A stretch of DNA of 64,000 bases, taken from an aff. Roholtiella sp. LEGE 12411 (GTDB lineage: Bacteria; Cyanobacteriota; Cyanobacteriia; Cyanobacteriales; Nostocaceae). Position numbers and translations under genes: made by a program. Positions 28,346 through 37,701 of the stretch are shown piece after piece (position 1 is the stretch's first letter; each line of letters starts with the position of its first letter). The notes below the pieces were generated by a model, which searched no databases, was not told the DNA's origin, and saw only the letters and a program-made list of their open reading frames with translations. The stretch lies in assembly GCF_015206995.1 (NCBI RefSeq), contig NZ_JADEXR010000011.1, positions 1 to 64,000 of the forward strand, given 5' to 3'.

Positions 28346-29446
28346 TTAATCCGCATCTTCTAATCCTAGACCATTCTCTACAGTAGTATTATTTGATTTC
28401 ATGCAAAATAGACTTAGAAAAATTAATAGAAGAGAAAAATAATGCGGAATTTTCCTAATTATGTGAAATAATTTAGGCTGACTTAATACATTTATCCTTT
28501 CATTCTCTGCAATATGTAAAATGCAATTATCCAGTTTTTGAAAAAAATACGGATTTTCAACATCAAGAGTTGTCGGCAAATCCTTTTTAATAGTTTGATT
28601 AAGTTTCTTGATTACGAGAATACTGTATTCGCGAGCATCTAAACCAAGCAACATATAGAATTCACTATGATGTTTATAATTTAAGTAAATCATGCTGAAG
28701 GTCAATAGCAAAAAGAACTTGCATGATAATCTTGCCTTTAAACCATCAGAAAGCTGTGATTGTGATTTTATGATTGCCCCGAAAAAGTCTCCATGCCTAT
28801 TCTCATCTTCACTCCATGCCTTATAAAATTTAAAAAGAGGATAGATAGAGTATTCAGGGTAGGCTTCTAGATGCTCGAAAACTGTTATGTAATAACAACT
28901 AGAAATTCTCTCAGATAAATAAGTAGGATAAATAAACCACGAAAATGGTAGGGAAGTATACTTTCTTCTTCCTTTTTTCAGGAAGTCTAAACAAGGTTTG
29001 ATATGAAAATCGAGGAAAGCCTGATTCAGAAAACCAGCATGACGGGCTTCGTCTCTAGACATCAAGGAAAATCCGTCTGAAAGGATGCTGTTTGTCTCCT
29101 GAAGTTGATGGGATAGCTCTTTATATAATATGAAGCCAGAGTACTCAGAAGCACAAAATCTTTCTAGAAGCTCAATTATGAGGTTTCGGACTTCGCCTGG
29201 AATTTGATCCCAAGACTGATTAAATTCTTCATTACGTATAAATTTCTTTTTGCTATGATCGTTTTTTAATTCACCAATAACCTTATTAAATGCTTCCTGA
29301 CACACTGAAGGATCAATTTTGGACATTTTCCTAAGATTAGTTGTATAAAATCTTGGGAAAATGGAAGTTTCTTTCGCTAGAACCTTAGTGATAGGATCTG
29401 AAGCTTCAAAGTTAACCGTATTTATTTTCTTTGAAAGGTCTTTCAT
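28346..29446 (-). CDS. Divergent AcsF-type Mg-protoporphyrin monomethyl ester cyclase
   Basis: 366 residues, the normal length for the aerobic diiron cyclase that makes ring E of chlorophyll. The diiron carboxylate signatures are there: ASEYSGFILYKE, MSRDEARHAGFLN (near residue 130) and DENRHGDFFGA (near residue 215), plus the conserved DVENPYFF. The sequence departs from canonical AcsF in several otherwise fixed places: SDGFSLMSRDEARH where the norm is AEIFTLMSRDEARH, a short N-terminus, and a Leu/Phe/Ser-rich C-terminal hydrophobic segment. It is low-GC, unlike the adjacent GST. Probably a second, conditionally used copy; the main acsF would be elsewhere in the genome. Confidence 0.75.
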   Translation of the reverse strand: MKDLSKKINTVNFEASDPITKVLAKETSIFPRFYTTNLRKMSKIDPSVCQEAFNKVIGELKNDHSKKKFIRNEEFNQSWDQIPGEVRNLIIELLERFCASEYSGFILYKELSHQLQETNSILSDGFSLMSRDEARHAGFLNQAFLDFHIKPCLDFLKKGRRKYTSLPFSWFIYPTYLSERISSCYYITVFEHLEAYPEYSIYPLFKFYKAWSEDENRHGDFFGAIIKSQSQLSDGLKARLSCKFFLLLTFSMIYLNYKHHSEFYMLLGLDAREYSILVIKKLNQTIKKDLPTTLDVENPYFFQKLDNCILHIAENERINVLSQPKLFHIIRKIPHYFSLLLIFLSLFCMKSNNTTVENGLGLEDAD

Positions 29447-29570
29447 TTCAGCAAAAGATATATTTCTCTACATTCGATGATACATAATTTCCCTGATTGA
29501 TTGAGAACTAACGATAATTTTCAGCCTAACTATTTATTCTATGGAAAGTTTCCATATAATCTTTTTCTTA

Positions 29571-29667
29571 CAGCGATCGCCTAATAGAGCAATAGAGCAA
29601 TGCTGCGTGCAGTTGGTTTTAAAGATGAAGATTTCAATAAAGCCATTGTGGGTATTGCCAATGGCTA
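29571..29667 (+). repeat. Duplicated fragment of ilvD 5' coding region
   Basis: 97 bp match 31040-31128 of ilvD base for base, apart from an 8-nt tandem duplication (TAGAGCAA twice). Homology stops abruptly at ATGGCTA, one codon before the ilvD glycine-tyrosine-serine stretch. The rest of 29447-29807 contains nothing else I can support. Confidence 0.9.
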
Positions 29668-29807
29668 TTGATTCGCTTTGCTTATAATGTGGCCCAAAGC
29701 AAGTTGTCAAAAAAGTGTACTCAGCAAAATTTTGGTTTGTTAACTACTCAGAGCGATCGCTACGAGAGGATCTCAGATTTGCAAATATCGCCTTTTTAAC
29801 TGATTAA

Positions 29808-30692
29808 TTAATCACAGACACTTCTGACAACTTGCAAAAACTCGCCTAGTACAGGTGTCATCTCCTCTTCCCGCCAGACTACAGCCGTTTCTACTAATGG
29901 TGTTTTTTCTTCTAAAGCGCGATAAACTACACCAGATCTTTGAAGATTTTGCAAAGAAGACGGGACGATGGCAATCCCCATTCCCGCTGATACTAACCCA
30001 ATAATTGTCTGCATTTGGATTGCTTCCTGAGTCACTTTTGGGCTGAAATTTCCTTGCTGGCAAAGACTCAGAATTTGATCATAAAGTCCAGGGCCCAAAT
30101 GGCGGGGGAACATAATAAAATTTTCGTCCAAGAGCGATCGCACTGAGATACGTTCTTGTTTAGCTAAGAAATGAGTTTCCAACAAAGCTACAATTAGTGC
30201 TTCTTGCTGAATGTACTGTTGATTAAGAGTGTTATCTTCCAAAGGTGGATGGGCAAAACCTACATGGATACGGCGATTGAACAGCGCTTGTTCCTGCTGA
30301 GTTGTCGTTAATTCCTGCAATACCAACTTTACCTCTGGAAACTGTTCTCGAAACCGCCGCAAAATCACAGGAAGCAAATCGTAAGTTACTAAGCTAGTGA
30401 AACCCACTTGCAGTTGTCCTCTCTCACCCTTTCCTGTCTTTTGAGTCAACTCAATTGCTTTTTCCAGTTGAGCTAAAAGTTGATAAGCCTCTTGCAAAAA
30501 CACTTGTCCAGCTTCCGTTAGCTGTACCTGTCGTTTGGTTTTGCGGTGAAAAAGTTCTACTCCCAGTTCCGTTTCTAGCTGCTGAATTTGCTGGCTTAAG
30601 GGAGGTTGAGCAATGTGCAGTCGTTCTGCGGCTCTACTGAAGTGCAGTTCCTCGGCTACAGCGATAAAGTAGCGCAGGTGTCGCAGTTCCAT
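29808..30692 (-). CDS. LysR-family transcriptional regulator
   Basis: 294 residues, full length. The N-terminal winged helix is standard (MELRHLRYFIAVAEELHFSR, then AAERLHIAQPPLSQQIQQLE), followed by the linker helix and two-lobed effector domain (LQVGFTSLVTYDLLPVILRR, IIGLVSAGMGIAIVPSSLQN). It resembles the CatR/BenM-like group by its ELRHLRYF start. It is divergent from the 30798-30997 region and ilvD, so its target may lie there, but the effector is unknown. Confidence 0.88.
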   Translation of the reverse strand: MELRHLRYFIAVAEELHFSRAAERLHIAQPPLSQQIQQLETELGVELFHRKTKRQVQLTEAGQVFLQEAYQLLAQLEKAIELTQKTGKGERGQLQVGFTSLVTYDLLPVILRRFREQFPEVKLVLQELTTTQQEQALFNRRIHVGFAHPPLEDNTLNQQYIQQEALIVALLETHFLAKQERISVRSLLDENFIMFPRHLGPGLYDQILSLCQQGNFSPKVTQEAIQMQTIIGLVSAGMGIAIVPSSLQNLQRSGVVYRALEEKTPLVETAVVWREEEMTPVLGEFLQVVRSVCD

Positions 30693-30797
30693 ATTTTTGA
30701 TATTTTATAAGTCTCAATTTTGCATAAATATATATTGGACATCTAAAAAATACCTGCCTATGATACTCATACATAGATATCGGAGGTAGTTAGAGCT

Positions 30798-30917
30798 ATG
30801 TCACAAAAGTATACTCCAGTAACTGCACGCTCAATATTCAGGTTGTGTTTAACCCTGGAATTAGCAACAAATGCACGTTGTAAATATGAAATACAGAGAA
30901 TTTGCAATACTGACTGA
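30798..30917 (+). other. Short open frame divergent from lysR (possible gene remnant)
   Basis: 39 codons beginning ATG with GGAGG 12-16 nt upstream (MSQKYTPVTARSIFRLCLTL...). It is placed as a LysR target gene would be, but ends after 39 codons. It may be the start of a lost gene. Otherwise the 305-bp lysR-ilvD spacer shows no operator I can define. Confidence 0.3.
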
Positions 30918-30997
30918 TACTCTATTATGTGTCGTATTTTGAGAAAATCAGGTAATACAATCGCAACACAAGCGATGATGGCAGGGAAGGAAAAAAG

Positions 30998-32689
30998 ATG
31001 TCAGAGAATTTAAGAAGCCAAGTTGTGACGCAAGGAGTGCAGCGATCGCCTAATAGAGCAATGCTGCGTGCAGTTGGTTTTAAAGATGAAGATTTCAATA
31101 AAGCCATTGTGGGTATTGCCAATGGCTACAGCACTATCACCCCCTGCAATATGGGCATCAATCAACTCGCACAAAGGGCAGAAGTTGCTGTTAAAAATGC
31201 TGGGGCGATGCCGCAAGTGTTTGGCACTATTACCATCAGCGACGGTATTTCCATGGGAACTGAAGGGATGAAATATTCCCTAGTGTCGCGGGAAGTAATT
31301 GCTGACTCCATTGAAACCGCCTGTACAGGGCAAAGTATGGATGGTGTATTGGCTATTGGCGGTTGCGATAAGAATATGCCAGGGGCAATGCTGGCGATCG
31401 CACGGATGAATATCCCCGCTATCTTTGTTTATGGTGGCACTATTAAACCCGGACACTACAACGGACGCGATTTAACTGTTGTCAGTTCTTTTGAAGCTGT
31501 GGGTCAATACAGCGCTGGTAAAATTGACGAGAAAGAATTATTAGAAGTAGAAAGCCGTGCTTGTCCTGGTGCTGGTTCCTGCGGTGGAATGTTCACAGCT
31601 AACACTATGTCTTCAGCGTTTGAGGCGCTGGGAATGAGCTTACCTTATTCTTCAACAATGGCAGCGGAAGATGCTGAAAAAGCTGATAGTACTGAAAAAT
31701 CGGCATTTGTTTTAGTCGAAGCCATTCGCAAGCAAATCTTACCCCGCCAAATTATTACTCGCCAATCTATAGAGAATGCGATTTCTGTAATTATGGCGGT
31801 AGGTGGTTCGACTAATGCTGTATTGCATTTTCTTGCGATCGCTCGCGCCGCGAATGTAGAGTTAACCCTGGATGACTTTGAAACTATCCGCGCTCGTGTC
31901 CCCGTTTTGTGCGATTTAAAACCCAGTGGCAAGTATGTAGCAACTGATTTACATAAAGCTGGTGGTATTCCCCAGGTGATGAAAATGTTACTTATGCATG
32001 ATTTGCTACACACTGACTGCCTCACTATCAGTGGTCAAACAATTGCAGAAGTCTTGGCAGATATACCAGCAGAACCACGCGCCAACCAAGATGTGATTCG
32101 GACTTGGAATAACCCGATGTATCCCCAAGGACACTTAGCTATTCTTAGAGGCAATTTGGCAACAGAAGGGGCTGTCGCTAAAATTACCGGGGTGAAAAAG
32201 CCTGTAATTACCGGCCCTGCACGGGTGTTTGAATCGGAAGAAGCCTCTTTAGATGCGATTTTGGCGGGTAAAATTCAACCGGGTGATATTCTCGTCATCC
32301 GCTATGAAGGGCCTAAGGGTGGCCCCGGTATGCGGGAAATGCTGGCTCCTACCTCAGCAATTATCGGTGCTGGTTTAGGTGATGCAGTGGGATTAATTAC
32401 CGACGGGCGGTTTTCTGGTGGTACTTATGGTATGGTAGTGGGTCATGTTGCTCCAGAAGCAGCAGTTGGGGGTGCGATCGCTCTTGTACAAGAAGGCGAT
32501 AGTATTACCATTGATGCACCTGCACGCCTCTTGCAGTTAAACATATCTGAGTCAGAATTAGCGCGTCGTCGTGCCAATTGGCAACCACCTGCACCACGTT
32601 ACACTAAAGGTGTATTGGCAAAATATGCCAAGTTGGTATCTTCTAGCAGTCTCGGTGCAGTAACGGATTTAGACTTGTTTGATAATTAA
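30998..32689 (+). CDS. ilvD: Dihydroxy-acid dehydratase
   Basis: 563 residues, complete. It dehydrates dihydroxy-acids to 2-keto acids in valine, isoleucine and leucine synthesis, using an Fe-S cluster. Visible signatures: the cluster cysteines in [19 protein letters not shown] and [16 protein letters not shown], and the C-terminal [19 protein letters not shown]. The start has AGGGAAGGA 6-14 nt upstream. A piece of its 5' coding region is duplicated at 29571. Monocistronic. Confidence 0.97.
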   Translation: MSENLRSQVVTQGVQRSPNRAMLRAVGFKDEDFNKAIVGIANGYSTITPCNMGINQLAQRAEVAVKNAGAMPQVFGTITISDGISMGTEGMKYSLVSREVIADSIETACTGQSMDGVLAIGGCDKNMPGAMLAIARMNIPAIFVYGGTIKPGHYNGRDLTVVSSFEAVGQYSAGKIDEKELLEVESRACPGAGSCGGMFTANTMSSAFEALGMSLPYSSTMAAEDAEKADSTEKSAFVLVEAIRKQILPRQIITRQSIENAISVIMAVGGSTNAVLHFLAIARAANVELTLDDFETIRARVPVLCDLKPSGKYVATDLHKAGGIPQVMKMLLMHDLLHTDCLTISGQTIAEVLADIPAEPRANQDVIRTWNNPMYPQGHLAILRGNLATEGAVAKITGVKKPVITGPARVFESEEASLDAILAGKIQPGDILVIRYEGPKGGPGMREMLAPTSAIIGAGLGDAVGLITDGRFSGGTYGMVVGHVAPEAAVGGAIALVQEGDSITIDAPARLLQLNISESELARRRANWQPPAPRYTKGVLAKYAKLVSSSSLGAVTDLDLFDN

Positions 32690-32781
32690 TCATTAATTAT
32701 TGACTTTTAGTTAGAGATGAGTGGGGATTCCAACTCATCTCTTAAAGTATTTCTCTTCAAGTTCTTAAAATATTTTAATGA

Positions 32782-33528
32782 ATGATTCAAATAGATATAC
32801 ATTTGCCCAACAGAGTTTTACAACCTTTGCAAAACGTAAAAGATTTTGTGAGCCAAAACGTTAGCTCTCTAACTAACTCAGCGCAGCAAGCTGGGGAGTC
32901 GTTGAAGGAAACTGCAAGTACAACAACCGATAGAGCAATTAATTCAGTTACAACAACCTTAGAACAAAGTTGGCAAACGGCTGAGCAAATTAAAAGTACA
33001 ACATCGGGAGCAGTTACAACTGCTATCGCTTCCTCTGCGAGTGAATGGCTGACAAAACATCCGGGATTTTTTAGGTTAGTTCAAATACTAACTTGGGCGA
33101 CTAATCACCCAATTATTAGTTTAGTGATTCTGCTTTTCGGACTTGCTTTACTTTGGAGTATCATCAAAGCAATTGTGCGCTTGATTGAGACAGCTAGTTG
33201 GTCAGTACTTCAAGTACCTTTAAAATTAATTCAGGCTTTTATTAAAGTTAGCTTTATCTCTTTAACTAAAGTTAGTAGTTTTGCTGTTCAACGAATTATA
33301 GGCAATAAAGAGACTGATAATACGCCAGCTTTAATACCTGAAAATTATCTAACGATTTACAAAGATAAACAACAACGCTTGGCAGAAATTTCTAGTCGCT
33401 TAGAGGCTATTCAAAAAGAACAAAATGAGCTTTTACAAGAAGCAGCAGACTTGATTGCTTCAGATACAATCGAAGTAAAAAACTCAGAAATTAAACCGCT
33501 AAAAACCTTTGAATCACATCTTGGCTAA
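32782..33528 (+). CDS. Hypothetical membrane protein with coiled-coil ends
   Basis: 248 residues. The N-terminal 80 residues are Thr/Ser/Gln-rich and amphipathic (LTNSAQQAGESLKETASTTT), like phasin- or apolipoprotein-type surfaces. The centre has a membrane helix (HPIISLVILLFGLALLWSII) with a second hydrophobic stretch, and the C-terminus is a coiled coil (RLAEISSRLEAIQKEQNELL). Family not recognised. Its 3' end overlaps the convergent urtE stop by 38 nt. Confidence 0.65.
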   Translation: MIQIDIHLPNRVLQPLQNVKDFVSQNVSSLTNSAQQAGESLKETASTTTDRAINSVTTTLEQSWQTAEQIKSTTSGAVTTAIASSASEWLTKHPGFFRLVQILTWATNHPIISLVILLFGLALLWSIIKAIVRLIETASWSVLQVPLKLIQAFIKVSFISLTKVSSFAVQRIIGNKETDNTPALIPENYLTIYKDKQQRLAEISSRLEAIQKEQNELLQEAADLIASDTIEVKNSEIKPLKTFESHLG

Positions 33529-34189
33529 GTTCATCAGTGGAACCAGAGGCGACAATCCCGCCTTTTTGCATAGCGTAATAGTAATCAGCCTGACGGACAA
33601 AGTGCAAGTGTTGCTCTACCAATAAGACAGAAATACCTGTGGTTTCAACAATGCGACGGACTGCGGCTTCAATTTCTAGGATAATTGAGGGTTGAATACC
33701 TTCGGTAGGTTCATCCAATACGAGTAATTGGGGTTGTCCCATTAAAGCACGTGCGATCGCTAATTGTTGCTGCTGTCCCCCACTTAAATCACCACCCATC
33801 CGCGAAAGCATGGTTTTTAACACCGGGAATAAACTAAAAACTTCCTCTGGAATTTCTGCTTTTTTTACTTGCTTCCTTCTGGCTTCTAACCCCAACAGCA
33901 GATTTTCTTTTACAGTCAAGCGAGGGATAATCTCTCGCCCTTGGGGAACATAACCAATTCCCAACTTTGCCCTTTTATCAGGAGATTTGGAGTTAATTAA
34001 TTCTCCAGCAAAGTTAATTGTACCACTACGAGGTTTTAATAATCCTATAATTGTTTTGAGCATGGTTGTTTTACCTACGCCATTGCGTCCAATCAGGCAT
34101 ACCATTTGCCCAGATGGTACGTTTAAATCTACATCACGTAGAATGTGGCTTTCGCCGTAGTAAACATTAAGGTTAGAGATTTTTAGCAT
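33491..34189 (-). CDS. urtE: Urea ABC transporter ATP-binding protein UrtE
   Basis: 232 residues of the LivF-like ATPase group. Walker A GRNGVGKTT, signature LSGGQQQQLAIARAL and Walker B LLVLDEPTEG are intact. It is the last gene of the urt operon on the minus strand and pairs with UrtD to power UrtBC. The specific urea assignment rests on operon context with UrtA and UrtD. Confidence 0.92.
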   Translation of the reverse strand: MLKISNLNVYYGESHILRDVDLNVPSGQMVCLIGRNGVGKTTMLKTIIGLLKPRSGTINFAGELINSKSPDKRAKLGIGYVPQGREIIPRLTVKENLLLGLEARRKQVKKAEIPEEVFSLFPVLKTMLSRMGGDLSGGQQQQLAIARALMGQPQLLVLDEPTEGIQPSIILEIEAAVRRIVETTGISVLLVEQHLHFVRQADYYYAMQKGGIVASGSTDELSQDVIQRFLAV

Positions 34190-34199
34190 TATAAATTAC

Positions 34200-34421
34200 C
34201 TAAATGTAACCCAAGCTAATTGCACCTGCATAACTAAGTAACCGTTGACTTGCTTCTTCTGGCTGAGCTTCTGGTTGTTTAGCAACAGTCAAAAGACGAT
34301 TCTGCTCATCAACAACAGATGTAACAATCAATTCTGCTACCGAAAGTCCGACGGCATCAGCTTGCTGCTGTAAAGTTGCATAAACATCATCACTGAATTC
34401 CAGTGTTAGCAGTTGGCTCAT
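34200..34421 (-). CDS. Small protein within the urt operon
   Basis: 73 residues. The first 45 (LTLEFSDDVYATLQQQADAV, then GLSVAELIVTSVVDEQ) resemble ribbon-helix-helix/CopG-like antitoxin or regulator sequences. It lies 10 nt upstream of urtE and 190 nt downstream of urtD on the same strand, so it is likely co-transcribed. No partner toxin is adjacent. Function unknown. Confidence 0.6.
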   Translation of the reverse strand: MSQLLTLEFSDDVYATLQQQADAVGLSVAELIVTSVVDEQNRLLTVAKQPEAQPEEASQRLLSYAGAISLGYI

Positions 34422-34612
34422 TATGAATAAACGATTTCAACTAAAGCTAGAGCAATTATAGCTTTTCTCCACAAATATTCTGAAGCGGTTCGGCTCACTC
34501 ACAGATGAATTAGAGCGTTGGCTTTGCAATAAATTATATTTCACAATTGTTGAAAAGTTTCTGTACTATGGTCGCCTAATACTCAAGCTAGAATACCTTG
34601 TGAGGTAAAAAT

Positions 34613-35359
34613 TTAGTCTTGCTGTTTTCCTAGATATACTTCAATAACGCGGGAGTCATTTTGAACTTCCTCAAAACTGCCTTCACATAGTACTGAACCT
34701 TCATGTAAAACTGTAACTTTGCGGGCAATTTGACGCACAAATTCCATATCATGTTCAATTACTAAAATGGAATGACTCTGGGCTAATGCTAAGAGTAATT
34801 CGCCAATATTGTACGTTTCTTCGTCTGTTAAACCAGCAACTGGTTCATCAACAAGTAATAGGTCGGGTGACTGTGCTACTAACATTCCAATTTCTAAACG
34901 TTGCTTTTCGCCGTGGGAAAGTAACTTTGATGGGATGTCAGCTTTAAGACTTAAACCAATGGTTTCTAATAACCCTTTAATACTATTTTTTTCAGCAGCA
35001 TGAGGACGCCCAAACAAAGTAGAAAAGGCATTTTTATTGCGGTTACTAGTAATTTCTAAATTTTCACGGGGCGTTAAGTTCAGGTAAATTCGAGGCGTTT
35101 GAAACTTGCGTCCAATACCCAAGCGTGCAATTTGATGTTCAGGTAAAGAACGCAGATTTTTTCCTTTAAATAGAACTCGTCCAACGGTTGGTTGCACTTT
35201 ACCCGTAATCACATCAAGAAATGTTGTTTTTCCAGCACCATTGGGGCCAATTACTACCCGTAATTCACCTAAATCCATGCTAAAATTCAGCTGGTTTAGT
35301 GCCTTAAAACCATCAAAACTAACAGTTACATTTTCAGTTTCTAAGATTTTGGCGTTCAT
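34613..35359 (-). CDS. urtD: Urea ABC transporter ATP-binding protein UrtD
   Basis: 248 residues of the LivG-like group. Walker A is GPNGAGKTT, the signature is the degenerate LSHGEKQRLEIGM typical of UrtD, and Walker B is LLLVDEPVAGL with the EHDMEFV switch. It overlaps the end of urtC by 26 nt, indicating translational coupling. Confidence 0.93.
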   Translation of the reverse strand: MNAKILETENVTVSFDGFKALNQLNFSMDLGELRVVIGPNGAGKTTFLDVITGKVQPTVGRVLFKGKNLRSLPEHQIARLGIGRKFQTPRIYLNLTPRENLEITSNRNKNAFSTLFGRPHAAEKNSIKGLLETIGLSLKADIPSKLLSHGEKQRLEIGMLVAQSPDLLLVDEPVAGLTDEETYNIGELLLALAQSHSILVIEHDMEFVRQIARKVTVLHEGSVLCEGSFEEVQNDSRVIEVYLGKQQD

Positions 35360-36455
35360 GTTGCACTTGGGCGTCTTCTTCCAAGGTGGGATATGTAGGA
35401 ATTTGTTGAGGACGGTTAAAAAGAGGAATGTTTTGACTACGCAACCATCCCACTATGCCATCAGGAAGCACTGTGACGACTATCAAAAACAGCGCCCCCT
35501 GGAAAAATAACCAAATTTCGGCAAATTGTTCACTTAAAAAAGCGCGAGCATAATTTACTAACAAAGCTCCGACAATTGCCCCAATTAAAGTAGCACGTCC
35601 CCCCACCGCTACCCAAATTACCATTTCAATCGAGAAAGCAATATCCATTGCTCTAGGTGATACAGAACCACTTTGGAGAGTGTAAAATGCTCCTGCTATG
35701 CCTGCGATCGCACCTGAAACTGCAAACACCACTACCTTAAAATCTGTAGGGTCATATCCTGAAAATCTTACCCGACTTTCATCATCACGAATAGCTATCA
35801 ACAATCTACCAAAGCGTCCACTTGTCAACCAACGACAAACACCGTAGGTGATTGCGAGAAACACTACCGTCAGGATGTAGAAAACAAATTGCGTTTTTGC
35901 ATCACTAACAGTTGTACCAAACAAAGTGGTGAAATCTATCAGTCCGTTCGTACCATTAAAAAGTTGTTGTTGACCATTAAAAAAGTTGAAAAATACAATA
36001 GTTGCGGCTTGAGTCAAGATCGAAAAATAAACTCCCTTCAGCCGATTGCGAAATACTAAATATCCTAATATTCCCGCTAATAACCCTGGAATTAGTACCA
36101 CAGCAACTATTGTAAAAGGAAACGAATAGAAAGGGTGCCAAAACCAGGGAAGTTCCGTTACCCCATAAAGACTCATGAAATCAGGTAACTCACCACTAGG
36201 GACTTGCAGTTTCAGGTACATTGCGATCGCATATCCACCCAAACCAAAGAAAATTCCATGTCCCAAACTCAGTAAACCAGTATAACCCCAAATCAAATCA
36301 ATTCCCAAAGCCACAATTGCCAGAGATAGAAATCGCCCCAGCAAATTCAGGCGAAACTCCGAAAGCATCACTGGCATAATTAAAATGAGGACGAGTGCGA
36401 TCGCAAGCACCACCCCCACCTCAATTAAAATTAACCTTCCTCCCTTCCTTCTCAT
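35334..36455 (-). CDS. urtC: Urea ABC transporter permease UrtC
   Basis: 373 residues with about ten membrane helices of the LivM type. The IWGYTGLLSLGHGIFFGLGG block and the cytoplasmic SGYDPTDFKVVVFAVSGAIA coupling region are characteristic. The C-terminal tail is soluble. It lies 18 nt after urtB. Confidence 0.92.
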   Translation of the reverse strand: MRRKGGRLILIEVGVVLAIALVLILIMPVMLSEFRLNLLGRFLSLAIVALGIDLIWGYTGLLSLGHGIFFGLGGYAIAMYLKLQVPSGELPDFMSLYGVTELPWFWHPFYSFPFTIVAVVLIPGLLAGILGYLVFRNRLKGVYFSILTQAATIVFFNFFNGQQQLFNGTNGLIDFTTLFGTTVSDAKTQFVFYILTVVFLAITYGVCRWLTSGRFGRLLIAIRDDESRVRFSGYDPTDFKVVVFAVSGAIAGIAGAFYTLQSGSVSPRAMDIAFSIEMVIWVAVGGRATLIGAIVGALLVNYARAFLSEQFAEIWLFFQGALFLIVVTVLPDGIVGWLRSQNIPLFNRPQQIPTYPTLEEDAQVQHERQNLRN

Positions 36456-36473
36456 TCTCTGCGCCTCTGCCGT

Positions 36474-37634
36474 TTAAACATCAACAGTACGGCCCTTTTG
36501 CGGAAAAATCCCCCCAGGCTTCCACTGCAAAAACACAATAATCAACGCAAATACCATCACCTTAGCCATACTCGTCGTAGCAAAAAAAGTAAAGAAATCT
36601 GCTAAAGGCTTAACAGGAATCAACAACAAAGCCACAGTACCAGAACCAATCAAGTAATTAACAGTACCAATCCCCAAGGCTGCGACAATAGTACCTGCTA
36701 AGTTCCCCACACCGCCAACGACAACAACCATAAAAGTATCGATAATATAATTCTGTCCCGTATTTGGGCCGACAGAACCAAGCAAACTAATAGCACATCC
36801 AGCCACACCAGCTAAACCGGAACCCAGAGCAAAAGTAATAGCATCAACTTTTTGAGTTGGAATACCCAAACAAGCACTCATACTCCGATTTTGTGTAACA
36901 GCCCGAATTCTTAATCCCCAATTAGAACGTTGTAAGAATAGATAAATGCCTGCTACACAAATTATCGTCAAAGCAATAATAAATAACCTAGCAAATGGCA
37001 ATTGCACACCACCCAGAGATATCCCAGTTTGTAACCAACTAGGAGCTGTTACATCTACATTTTGAGCACCAAACCAAGGTTGAGTTACTGCTTGCTGATA
37101 AGTTTGACTCAATAAGTTGCTTACTGCTATTGTTACCCCCAACGATAGCAACAATATCACCGCCACAATCCAGTTACGAACTCTACCCAAATTTGTACGG
37201 GAATTTAAAATCCATAAACCTCCAAAAAATAGCAGAGAAAACAGAGCTATACCAATTACCAATATCCAATTCACGCTGCGGACAAACTGTTGAAAAATCA
37301 AACTTACTCCCCAAGTTGCTAAGAGAGTTTCTAAAGGGCGTCCATAGAGATAACGAATCACGCCTCTTTCTAGAATTAATCCCACAGCAGCCGTGAATAT
37401 AAAAGCGATGATTAACGCCAAAAATATATAAACTTCAAACCACAATCCACCTAATTGTTTACAGATATTTTGGACAACAAATGTTGCATAAGCACCGAAC
37501 ATCATCAATTCACCATGCGCCATATTGATGACACCCATCAATCCAAATATAATAGCTAGTCCCAACGCCGCTATCAATAATACCGCGCCAATACTAACAC
37601 CATTAAATACAGCTTCTAAGAAACCTGCTAACAT
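36474..37634 (-). CDS. urtB: Urea ABC transporter permease UrtB
   Basis: 386 residues, LivH-type permease. The opening GVSIGAVLLIAALGLAIIFG and GVINMAHGELMMFGAYAT are diagnostic, as is the late VGGVGNLAGTIVAALGIG segment. The central insertion (residues 120-200) is longer than in LivH, as usual for UrtB. It lies 67 nt downstream of urtA, after a spacer built of AATTACGAATTACGAATTA repeats. Confidence 0.92.
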   Translation of the reverse strand: MLAGFLEAVFNGVSIGAVLLIAALGLAIIFGLMGVINMAHGELMMFGAYATFVVQNICKQLGGLWFEVYIFLALIIAFIFTAAVGLILERGVIRYLYGRPLETLLATWGVSLIFQQFVRSVNWILVIGIALFSLLFFGGLWILNSRTNLGRVRNWIVAVILLLSLGVTIAVSNLLSQTYQQAVTQPWFGAQNVDVTAPSWLQTGISLGGVQLPFARLFIIALTIICVAGIYLFLQRSNWGLRIRAVTQNRSMSACLGIPTQKVDAITFALGSGLAGVAGCAISLLGSVGPNTGQNYIIDTFMVVVVGGVGNLAGTIVAALGIGTVNYLIGSGTVALLLIPVKPLADFFTFFATTSMAKVMVFALIIVFLQWKPGGIFPQKGRTVDV

Positions 37635-37701
37635 TTTTTCTCCACAACAGCATACTAATTTGTAATTCGTAATTAACGACGAATTACGAATTACGAATTA
37701 T

